Shown one piece after another: positions 1 through 6,035 of a stretch of DNA of 6,915 bases; the first letter of the stretch is position 1, and each line of letters starts with the position of its first letter. This DNA is from Oleispira sp964022115 (lineage in GTDB: Bacteria; Pseudomonadota; Gammaproteobacteria; Pseudomonadales; Oceanobacteraceae): NCBI GenBank assembly GCA_964022115.1, contig CAXIBC010000126.1, forward strand, positions 1 to 6,915, written 5' to 3'. The translations under genes and the position numbers were made by a program. The notes under the pieces are model-generated. The model was not told the DNA's origin and searched no databases. It saw only the letters and a list, made by a program, of their open reading frames with translations.

Positions 1-1181
1 TAGGCGATGTCGTTCGCTTACGTCAAGTTATTATTAATCTAGTTGATAACGCTATTAAGTTTACTGAGCATGGCACGGTTCAAATTTTAGTATCCGCCAA
101 GAAAACAGAAGACTCTGGTGTGCGCTTGCAGGTTGAGATAAATGATCCGGGCATCGGTGTACCTTTAGAGGCACGGAGAAAGCTATTTGAAGAGTTTGCC
201 CAGGTCGATGCCTCGCATTCTACTAAATATGGAGGTACTGGGCTTGGGTTGGCTATTTGTCGACGTATTGTTGAGTTGATGGGTGGGGAGATAAGCATCG
301 ACATGAATCGGCAACAAGGCAGCCAATTTTTGTTTGATGTTGTATTAGCAAAGCCCGAGGCCGAAAAAATTATAATTACCAAGCAGTCAGAGCGAATTCG
401 TATTGCTGTGGTTCATTCAGACGCAACTTATAGGTTATCGGTTCAGTCTCAGTTGGCCATGTATGATATTGACTGCAAGGTCTATCAGGGTATCGATGAA
501 TTGCTGAGTCAAGGCCGAAGTGACCTTAATGATGTGATTTTATTGGATGAGCAACATGTAAATAATAAACCGCTGACCTTCATCGAAAAGATAAAAAAAG
601 AGCAGCTTAAAAAATCAGGGAAACTGGTTTTATTAACAGCAGAACTCAATACCACTTCGAAACTCGACGGTAATATCGACCTATTCATGCTTAAGCCATT
701 ATCGCGAGTAAAGCTCCTGACTCTGTTAGGGTTTCGCTGCAATGAAGAGAGGGTATCTCAGGTCAGCAGCAAGACGGTTGATTGCACAAAATATCATGGT
801 ATACGTATTTTATTAGCAGAAGATAGTACGGCAAACCAATTGGTCGCCACGAGTATGTTAAGGCAATCTGGTTTTATTGTTGACGTTGCTAATAATGGGC
901 AAGAAGCGGTTGATGCTGTTGCCTCGGCCCACTATGATCTTGTATTGATGGACATGCGGATGCCGGGTATGGATGGCTTAAGTGCGACTCGCTTGATTCG
1001 AGATAATACGGAGAATGAAAGCCTACCGATCATTGCGTTAACGGCCAATGCGCAAACAGAAGATGTTGAAAACTGCTTGAATGTTGGGATGAACGCTTAT
1101 TTATCCAAACCGATTAATAAGGCAAAATTGCTTGAGGCTATTGATGCCGTTCTGAGTGATACAATAATTGCCGGTGCTTGA
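1..1181 (+). CDS. Hybrid sensor histidine kinase, C-terminal part (HATPase, diverged receiver, receiver); 5' end outside window
   Basis: The reading frame is open from position 3 to the TGA at 1179-1181 (392 residues seen), so the gene starts upstream of the window; the GTG near 120 lies inside the ATPase domain and is not the start. Visible parts in order: N box (RLRQVIINLVDNAIKF) at 18-65, G1 box DPGIGVP at 144-164, F box LFEEFAQVD near 183-209 and G2 box GGTGLGLA at 231-254, together the catalytic ATP-binding domain. Positions about 396-735 encode a diverged receiver-like domain, and about 801-1165 a canonical receiver with acidic pair Glu-Asp (819-824), phospho-acceptor Asp (951-953, in LMDMRMPGMDG) and Lys (1107-1109). 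The family autophosphorylates a His in HisKA, which is off-window, and passes phosphate to the receiver Asp. No HPt domain follows; the adjacent minus-strand gene supplies one. Sensor domains and signal are unknown. The kinase assignment is firm; the physiological role is not determinable. Confidence 0.95.
   Translation, partial: GDVVRLRQVIINLVDNAIKFTEHGTVQILVSAKKTEDSGVRLQVEINDPGIGVPLEARRKLFEEFAQVDASHSTKYGGTGLGLAICRRIVELMGGEISIDMNRQQGSQFLFDVVLAKPEAEKIIITKQSERIRIAVVHSDATYRLSVQSQLAMYDIDCKVYQGIDELLSQGRSDLNDVILLDEQHVNNKPLTFIEKIKKEQLKKSGKLVLLTAELNTTSKLDGNIDLFMLKPLSRVKLLTLLGFRCNEERVSQVSSKTVDCTKYHGIRILLAEDSTANQLVATSMLRQSGFIVDVANNGQEAVDAVASAHYDLVLMDMRMPGMDGLSATRLIRDNTENESLPIIALTANAQTEDVENCLNVGMNAYLSKPINKAKLLEAIDAVLSDTIIAGA
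396..735 (+). other. Diverged receiver-like domain inside the first hybrid kinase
   Basis: Between the ATPase domain and the canonical receiver lies a stretch of about 110 residues with receiver-like spacing. It begins IRIAVVHSD (a first beta strand keeping only one acidic residue), has DVILLDEQHV with an Asp at 546-548 where the phospho-acceptor would fall, LVLLTAE where the conserved Thr/Ser would fall, and FMLKPLS with a Lys at 693-695. The usual Met-Pro-x-Met-Asp-Gly segment after the Asp is missing. It may be a degenerate receiver that still folds, or one that is weakly phosphorylated. BarA/GacS- and TorS-type kinases often carry diverged domains at this place. Confidence 0.7.
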
Positions 1182-1199
1182 TTCGCTTTGGGCTATCCG

Positions 1200-1562
1200 C
1201 TATGCACTTTTAAGTTTTAACAGGTAATCGCAATAAGCCTGGTAGGTCTGGTCAGCCGCTGACTTTGCTGCTTCTATCAGTGTAGTGATATTAGTCTGGT
1301 CTTTTTCTCTTGCTGCGTCTTCAAGTTGTTTAGCAGATTGATAAAGTAACGTTGCTCCAAAGGTTCCTGAGCTACTTTTTAGCGCATGTGCCGCTTCTAT
1401 AATCCCTGTCCAGTCTCCTTTATTAAATTGTATTATTGCGGTTTCTAGCGCATCTCTTCTCGTATCCAGTTCTTGGACAAAGCTAGTAAGTAAGGTTGGC
1501 AATAACCCTAAGGAGGTATCAAGAACTAACTGGTCAATCACATCTTGGGAAATGATATTCAT
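1200..1562 (-). CDS. Stand-alone HPt (histidine phosphotransfer) protein
   Basis: A 120-residue cytoplasmic protein with one HPt domain, about the usual length for stand-alone phosphotransfer proteins. The signature AAHALKSSSGTFGA places the phospho-accepting His at residue 59 (codon 1386-1388 on the complement), followed by the conserved Lys62 and the Gly66/Gly69 turn. The rest is predicted all-helical, with Leu/Ala-rich helices on both sides (residues about 8-48 and 68-118), as expected for a four-helix bundle. HPt proteins shuttle phosphate between the receiver of a hybrid kinase and the receiver of a response regulator and have no ATPase activity. The gene lies between two hybrid kinases that both lack an HPt. 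It is convergent with the first (18 nt between stops) and divergent from the second. The ATG at 1560-1562 has only a weak upstream purine stretch (GATGAG). The partner response regulator is not in the window. Confidence 0.92.
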   Translation of the reverse strand: MNIISQDVIDQLVLDTSLGLLPTLLTSFVQELDTRRDALETAIIQFNKGDWTGIIEAAHALKSSSGTFGATLLYQSAKQLEDAAREKDQTNITTLIEAAKSAADQTYQAYCDYLLKLKSA

Positions 1563-1658
1563 ACTATCGACTCATCAAAGCATTAGGTTTATTAACGTAT
1601 ATACCTGCTATGGATATCAGCTTGTTTGGAAAAATGCAAAAAAAACCGGGTACATTAA

Positions 1659-1696
1659 TTTGTCAATACTGCTTTATTAGGGTGGATATTGACAAA
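1659..1696. repeat. Perfect 10-bp inverted repeat with 18-nt spacer, possible operator
   Basis: TTTGTCAATA at 1659-1668 is matched exactly in inverse by TATTGACAAA at 1687-1696. Arm centres are 28 bp apart, close to three helical turns less a few bases. It lies between divergent genes, which fits a binding site for a dimeric or tetrameric regulator acting on one or both. The arms contain TTGACA on the plus strand (1689-1694) and on the minus strand (complement of 1661-1666), each an ideal sigma70 -35 hexamer. However, no good -10 hexamer is seen at 16-18 bp from either, so promoters here are unproven. An RNA hairpin is possible but AT-rich with a long loop. Confidence 0.5.
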
Positions 1697-1725
1697 CAGA
1701 GGGCTTTATTTCATGTTAAGTGGCA

Positions 1726-1757
1726 AGTGCTACTGCCTAGGATTAGCCTAGGGCACT
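1726..1757 (+). repeat. Bulged inverted repeat (hairpin) with CCTAGG arms
   Basis: CCTAGG at 1736-1741 and again at 1747-1752 (a self-complementary hexamer) flank the loop ATTAG. The outer arms AGTGC (1726-1730) and GCACT (1753-1757) also pair, leaving a 5-nt bulge (1731-1735) on the left side. This gives 11 base pairs in total. No T-tract follows, so it is not a standard intrinsic terminator. It could be a leader-RNA structure of the downstream kinase mRNA or a DNA-binding site. Confidence 0.45.
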
Positions 1758-1775
1758 GGCTTTATACTGGCTTTA
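1755..1775 (+). repeat. Tandem direct repeat of ACTGGCTTTA, 11-bp period, around a -10-like hexamer
   Basis: ACTGGCTTTA occurs at 1755-1764 and again at 1766-1775, one base apart, giving an 11-bp period, about one helical turn, as for adjacent half-sites on one DNA face. The junction creates TATACT (1763-1768), five of six matches to the sigma70 -10 box, but the -35 position has only GGATTA. The same bases also give GG-N10-GC spacing (GG 1758-1759, GC 1770-1771), the minimal sigma54 pattern, with a poor match elsewhere. If this is a promoter, it would drive the second kinase with a leader of roughly 90 nt. Confidence 0.35.
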
Positions 1776-1865
1776 GTCGACTTGCCTCCCGTGCCAGAAC
1801 ATCCGATACTGTTGTGATTGGGAATGAATGCGATACCCAAAAACCTTTAAATATGGACTGATATA

Positions 1866-4862
1866 ATGATTGAAGCACCTATTCCCAATAATGAACGCCA
1901 ACGGTTACGGCGTTTATATTCTTTGGGGCTGCTTGATACACAGCCAGAAGAGCGCTTCGATCGTATCACTCGTTTAGCACAACAGTTATTTGATGTTCCT
2001 ATTGTTGTAATCACTCTACTCGACAAGGATCGACAATGGTTTAAGTCTGTTCTAGGGTTAGCCGCAACTGAAACGCCTCGAGATTTATCTTTTTGTGGTC
2101 ATGCAATTTGTCAGGATGAGATGTTTATCGTTGAGGATACTCACAACGATAATCGCTTTCATGATAATCCATTGGTGCAAGATAACCCCAATATTCGCTT
2201 TTATGCTGGGCAGCAACTTAAAACCTCTGATGGGCTGGTTATCGGTACGCTGGCGATTATCGATACCAAAGCTCGCACATTAAACGCCACTGAGCAAAAG
2301 AAACTTGCTGATCTAGCAAGGTGGGTAGAACTTGAGATATCACAACCGGGCATGGGCAAGATACAGGCTAAGTACAGCCCTAAGATGCCCTTTAATCGGG
2401 TGCCTAATGAGCTTGTTATGCGCCTTAGTAGCCGACCTTTTGCCACCTTGATCACCGCTTTGATCGCTGCAATTCTTATTGCCAGTTGTGTTAGCTGGTA
2501 CCAGCAGAAGCAAGAGACTTCAGTGCTTAATAATACTAAAAGAGCGACTGAGGTACTGACGAATATTCGTGGAAAGATAGAAACTGAATTAAATTCACGT
2601 CTTTTCCTGACCAAAGGCCTAGCGGGTTTAGTGAAAGCTAATCCAGATATTTCCTATGCGCAATTTCAAACGTTTGCCGAATCGTTAGGGGGCTCAAGCT
2701 CAGCGATTCGAAGTTTACAATTAGCTCCTAACGGCATAGTGCAATACGTCTGGCCTCTAGCGCCGAACAAAGCGGCTATTGGTCATAATTTATTAAAAGA
2801 TCCCGCGCGAAGAGCCGCTGCAGAACAAGCACTGATGAATCGAAGTATTTGGATAGCTGGGCCTCATACATTATTGCAGGGTGGGCAAGCCCTTATTGGC
2901 CGGCTACCCATCTATTTAAGTTCAGAGGGTGAGACTACAGACTCTTTCTGGGGCTTTGCGACCATCTTGATTGACATGCCCGCGTTTCTTCAGGAGGTTG
3001 GCCTTAACGACGCTTCACTGAGAGAGCTGATTGCGATTCATGGCTCGGATAGTTCGGGGGGCGATGGCGAGATTTTTTATGGTCATCAGTCAACCAGCTT
3101 GCAAGCTGTTGCAACCGCTCAGGTATCACTTCCCGCTGGCTCATGGGAGCTGAGTATCAAAGCTTTTCCGGCGTTTGATGAGCCAAAGTATGATCTTCTA
3201 TTTTGGCTCATTAGTGGGATTATCTGTATTTTTGTTCCTCTGCTTCTTTATTTATTACTTAGACTTCCTAGTCGCTTTCAGATTGCTGTTGAAGAAGCCA
3301 AAACCGCTCTTGAGCAAAGTGAAGTGCGTTTTCGTGACGCTATTGATGCTTTGCCTGATGGTTTTGTTATTTTTGATAGCAATGATCGACTCATTACTTG
3401 CAATGACCGCTATAGAAGCCTGTATGAGTTGAGCAGAGACTACCTTCAGCAAGGTCGCTCGTTTGAGGAGATCATTCGCTATGCTTTTAATAAAGGCCAG
3501 TTTTGTGTCAACAAGCAGGATGATATCGAGGCCCTTATTGCACAGCGACTAGAGAGGCACCTGCAACCTAATGGGCCTGCAATGGAAGAGCAGCTGGCCT
3601 CAGGACATTGGGTACGGGTTGTGGAGCGACCAATTCGTGGTGGTGGTAGTGTGGGGTTCTTAGTGGATATTACCGAGCTGAAGGAAAATGAAATTGAATT
3701 GGCTAAGTCCAGAGACAAAGCGGAGTCTGCGAACAAGTCAAAAAGTGCATTTTTAGCCACCATGAGTCATGAAGTGCGCACGCCGATGAATGTGATACTG
3801 GGTTTACTTGAGGTGGTCAACGAAATCGATTCCTTGCCGAAGGAGCAAAAAAATTACCTCGATACGGCTTATAAATCCGCTCAGCAATTGCTACATCTGC
3901 TTAATGAAATACTCGACATTAGCAAAATGGAAGCGAATAAACTTCAACTTGATGAAGTGAGTTTCAATGTCGAAACTGTCATCGAAAATGTTCTTACGCT
4001 GACGGATAATACGGCCAAAGATAAGAACTTGAGCATTATTAAAAATATCACCCAACTGCCTGAAAAAATGGTTTGTGGTGATCAGAGTCGGTTGCAACAG
4101 ATATTAATTAACCTTATTTCTAACGCGATTAAATTTACTGATTCCGGCACTATCGAGGTTAAAGTATCAAGCCGCGTTATCAGTGAAGAAAAAGTTGAAG
4201 TTCACTTTAGCGTTAGTGATACCGGAATAGGTTTTTCTGATGAGCAGCGGGACCTTCTATTTAATCACTTTAGCCAAATAGATAATTCTTCTCGTAGAAA
4301 GCATGAAGGCACTGGACTTGGGCTGGCTATTTGTAAGCAATTAGTCGAGCTTATGGGCGGAGAGATTACCGCTCAAGGCCAGCCAGGAGAAGGTGCTGTA
4401 TTTAGTTTTTATATTCCGTTTCACTTGAGTAACCAGACTCCTGTTCGGCTTGTAAAAGACATTACAGAGCACAATAGCCCAACTGTAGCGACCCAAGCTT
4501 TTAATATTTTATTAGCGGAAGATAGCTTATCGAACCAGATTGTTTTCCAGGCCATGCTCAATGCTAGCGCTTATCAATTGCATATCGTTAATGATGGTAA
4601 AGAAGCTCTTTCAGCACTTAAGAGCCATGAATTTGATGCGGTATTAATGGACATTTATATGCCTGAAATGGATGGTATCACCGCAACTCAACAAGCAAGA
4701 GCCGATAGCAATATTCCACATGTTCCTATCATTGCGCTTACTGCTAATGCCATGCAGGGTGATCAAGATCGCTTTATCGAAGCTGGGATGGATGACTATT
4801 TAGCCAAGCCAGTGAACAAACAGAGCCTTATCGATATTCTGGATAAGTGGACGGCGGCCTAG
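1866..4862 (+). CDS. Membrane hybrid sensor histidine kinase: GAF-TM-CHASE-TM-PAS-HisKA-HATPase-receiver
   Basis: A complete 998-residue kinase. Residues about 5-158 form a GAF domain of the type with RQWFKS, ETPR, SFCGHAI, NPLV and RFYAG motifs. TM1 is about 193-211, preceded by Arg residues (cytoplasmic side). Residues about 225-435 form a periplasmic CHASE domain (IRSLQLAPNG, VWPLAPN, AGPHTLLQGGQALIG). TM2 is about 443-466, then RLPSR. A PAS domain spans about 484-603, ending FLVDITE. HisKA has the phospho-acceptor His635 in FLATMSHEVRTPMN. HATPase has N753 in the N box, G1 DTGIGF (785-790) and G2 EGTGLGLAI (814-822). The terminal receiver has Glu885/Asp886, Asp929 and Lys981. It should sense both a cytoplasmic and a periplasmic cue and phosphorylate its own receiver, with the divergent HPt protein as likely acceptor. 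The ATG at 1866 fits because the GAF domain begins at once; its Shine-Dalgarno is weak (GGA, 8 nt upstream). The ligand is unknown. Confidence 0.96.
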   Translation: MIEAPIPNNERQRLRRLYSLGLLDTQPEERFDRITRLAQQLFDVPIVVITLLDKDRQWFKSVLGLAATETPRDLSFCGHAICQDEMFIVEDTHNDNRFHDNPLVQDNPNIRFYAGQQLKTSDGLVIGTLAIIDTKARTLNATEQKKLADLARWVELEISQPGMGKIQAKYSPKMPFNRVPNELVMRLSSRPFATLITALIAAILIASCVSWYQQKQETSVLNNTKRATEVLTNIRGKIETELNSRLFLTKGLAGLVKANPDISYAQFQTFAESLGGSSSAIRSLQLAPNGIVQYVWPLAPNKAAIGHNLLKDPARRAAAEQALMNRSIWIAGPHTLLQGGQALIGRLPIYLSSEGETTDSFWGFATILIDMPAFLQEVGLNDASLRELIAIHGSDSSGGDGEIFYGHQSTSLQAVATAQVSLPAGSWELSIKAFPAFDEPKYDLLFWLISGIICIFVPLLLYLLLRLPSRFQIAVEEAKTALEQSEVRFRDAIDALPDGFVIFDSNDRLITCNDRYRSLYELSRDYLQQGRSFEEIIRYAFNKGQFCVNKQDDIEALIAQRLERHLQPNGPAMEEQLASGHWVRVVERPIRGGGSVGFLVDITELKENEIELAKSRDKAESANKSKSAFLATMSHEVRTPMNVILGLLEVVNEIDSLPKEQKNYLDTAYKSAQQLLHLLNEILDISKMEANKLQLDEVSFNVETVIENVLTLTDNTAKDKNLSIIKNITQLPEKMVCGDQSRLQQILINLISNAIKFTDSGTIEVKVSSRVISEEKVEVHFSVSDTGIGFSDEQRDLLFNHFSQIDNSSRRKHEGTGLGLAICKQLVELMGGEITAQGQPGEGAVFSFYIPFHLSNQTPVRLVKDITEHNSPTVATQAFNILLAEDSLSNQIVFQAMLNASAYQLHIVNDGKEALSALKSHEFDAVLMDIYMPEMDGITATQQARADSNIPHVPIIALTANAMQGDQDRFIEAGMDDYLAKPVNKQSLIDILDKWTAA

Positions 4863-4922
4863 CGTCGATTATAAGTTTTCATTACCTTACTGGAATCACA
4901 AATTGAAAATCCATCAATGAGT

Positions 4923-4927
4923 AGGAA
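4923..4927 (+). promoter_or_regulatory. Ribosome binding site of the CorA gene
   Basis: AGGAA lies 3 nt before the ATG at 4931, rather close but in range, and supports that start. The 68-nt gap after the kinase stop shows no clear hairpin terminator and no confident promoter, so read-through from the kinase into this gene is possible. Confidence 0.5.
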
Positions 4928-4930
4928 TAG

Positions 4931-5998
4931 ATGACTGAATCTTTAAGTACGTCTTCAGGAAAAACGGGTTTACCACCAGGCTCTCTAGTTCATGTGGGTG
5001 AGGTTTTAGAATCAGCAGGCAGTATGTCGGTTATTGATTACAGCAAAGGTAATGTTGAAGAAAAGCAGATTCAGTCGATTGATGAAATTCTAAAATATAA
5101 AGAAAGCGAATCGATCACTTGGGTGATTATCGAGGGCTTAACAGATGTTGATGTTGTAGAGCGTATTGGAGATATATTTGGTATTCACCAGCTGGTACTG
5201 GAGGATATTTTAAATACTAATCAAAGGCCTAAGTTCGAAGAGTATGATGATCACCTTTATATTGTCCTTAAATGCCTGATGTCAGGGGGAACGCAATTCT
5301 CGGTTAATTATGAGCAAATTAGCCTGCTGGTGCTGAACAACTTTGTCATCATGTTTAAAGAAAAGAAAGACGAGCTCTTTCACCCACTTTTGCAGCGAAT
5401 TAGAACGAGTAATGGCAAACTTAGAAGTTTAGGTTCCGATTTTCTTACCTATGCTATTTTAGATTTTATCGTCGATCAAAACTTTTTTCTTTTAGATTCT
5501 TTGGACGAGGCGATTACTTCTCTTGAAGATGGCTTATTAACCGGTGAGCCAACCCAAGACATGCTGTATAGAATTCAGCGGCTTAAGCGGGAGATCATTA
5601 GTATCCGCAGATATACCTCTCCGGTAAGAGAATTATTGGCCAATATGCTACGCAGTGAGTCGGAATTAATTAATGCCAATACCCATATATTTTTGCGCGA
5701 TGTTTCTGATCATGTCATGCGAGTCATAGAGTCTATTGAATCTTACCGCGATATATTAACCGGTCTTTTGGATATCTATATTTCTAGCGTCAGTAAAAAA
5801 ATGAACGAGGTGATGAAAGTCTTGACGGTTTTCACCTCTATTTTTATTCCTTTGACCTTTATTTCTAGCATATACGGAATGAACTTTGAGCATATGCCAG
5901 AATTGAAATGGCCATGGGCTTATCCGACTATTTGGGGGGTATTTATTATTATCCCGATTGTTTTATTGATCTTTTTTAAGAGAAAAAAATGGCTCTAG
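4931..5998 (+). CDS. corA: CorA-family magnesium/cobalt transporter
   Basis: A 355-residue inner-membrane channel, about the length of Thermotoga-type CorA. The N-terminal cytoplasmic funnel (about 1-290) carries the family landmarks WVIIEGL (64-70), HQLVLEDILNTNQRPKFEEY (86-105, with YDDHLYIVLK just after) and a long helix with KREIISIRR (219-227). TM1 is about 293-314, directly followed by the signature YGMN (315-318) whose GMN forms the selectivity entrance. The short periplasmic loop HMPELKWPWAYP is typical, TM2 is about 332-348, and the basic end KRKKWL faces the cytoplasm. CorA forms homopentamers that let in Mg2+, gated by cytoplasmic Mg2+; some relatives carry Co2+, Ni2+ or Zn2+. The gene follows the kinase on the same strand by 68 nt and is convergent with the LysR gene. 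No Mg2+-responsive leader is visible in the short gap. The family call is firm; the preferred metal is not. Confidence 0.95.
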   Translation: MTESLSTSSGKTGLPPGSLVHVGEVLESAGSMSVIDYSKGNVEEKQIQSIDEILKYKESESITWVIIEGLTDVDVVERIGDIFGIHQLVLEDILNTNQRPKFEEYDDHLYIVLKCLMSGGTQFSVNYEQISLLVLNNFVIMFKEKKDELFHPLLQRIRTSNGKLRSLGSDFLTYAILDFIVDQNFFLLDSLDEAITSLEDGLLTGEPTQDMLYRIQRLKREIISIRRYTSPVRELLANMLRSESELINANTHIFLRDVSDHVMRVIESIESYRDILTGLLDIYISSVSKKMNEVMKVLTVFTSIFIPLTFISSIYGMNFEHMPELKWPWAYPTIWGVFIIIPIVLLIFFKRKKWL

Positions 5999-6028
5999 CC
6001 TGATGTTGAAAGCTGGCTATTACAGAGC
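5992..6028. other. Weak inverted repeats in the convergent corA/LysR gap
   Basis: TAGCC (5996-6000) pairs with GGCTA (6015-6019), and GCTCT (5992-5996) pairs with AGAGC (6024-6028), so an interrupted stem can form across the end of corA. No T-tract follows on either strand. It may help end transcription of the convergent genes but does not meet the pattern of an intrinsic terminator. Confidence 0.25.
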
Positions 6029-6035
6029 AGCAGTA

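Larger units (their letters stand above)
1563..1865. other. Divergent intergenic region between the HPt gene and the second kinase; repeat-rich, no convincing gene
   Basis: These 303 nt separate two divergently transcribed phosphorelay genes and should hold both promoters. The sequence shows a 10-bp perfect inverted repeat, four same-strand copies of GCTTTA in about 105 nt, and a bulged hairpin, each listed separately. An open frame of 83 codons runs from an ATG at 1610 to a TGA at 1859-1861, four bases before the kinase ATG. It has no visible Shine-Dalgarno sequence, no recognisable domain and an ordinary length for chance, so it is not called as a gene. A small RNA cannot be excluded. Confidence 0.6.

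Noticed and set aside
120..1181. GTG at 120 as the start of the first kinase
   Set aside because: The frame is open back to the window edge and encodes the N box of the ATPase domain before this point, so the gene is simply cut by the window.
1721..1736. Sigma54-like site beginning TGGCAAG
   Set aside because: The GG to GC distance is 11 nt instead of the required 10, so it does not fit a sigma54 promoter.
1862..1867. TATAAT hexamer at the start of the second kinase
   Set aside because: It overlaps the start codon itself, so transcription from it would begin inside the GAF domain, where no later start is plausible.
2201..2614. 137-codon open frame on the minus strand inside the second kinase
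   Set aside because: It lies wholly antisense to the GAF/TM region of a clear kinase and shows no recognisable domain.
1866..4862. Second kinase as a recent tandem duplicate of the first
   Set aside because: The ATPase and receiver modules are alike, but the similarity is at the level usual for hybrid kinases, and the second lacks the extra receiver-like domain.
5999..6035. Bidirectional intrinsic terminator between corA and the LysR gene
   Set aside because: The pairing is short and interrupted and no T-tract follows on either strand; kept only as a weak inverted repeat.
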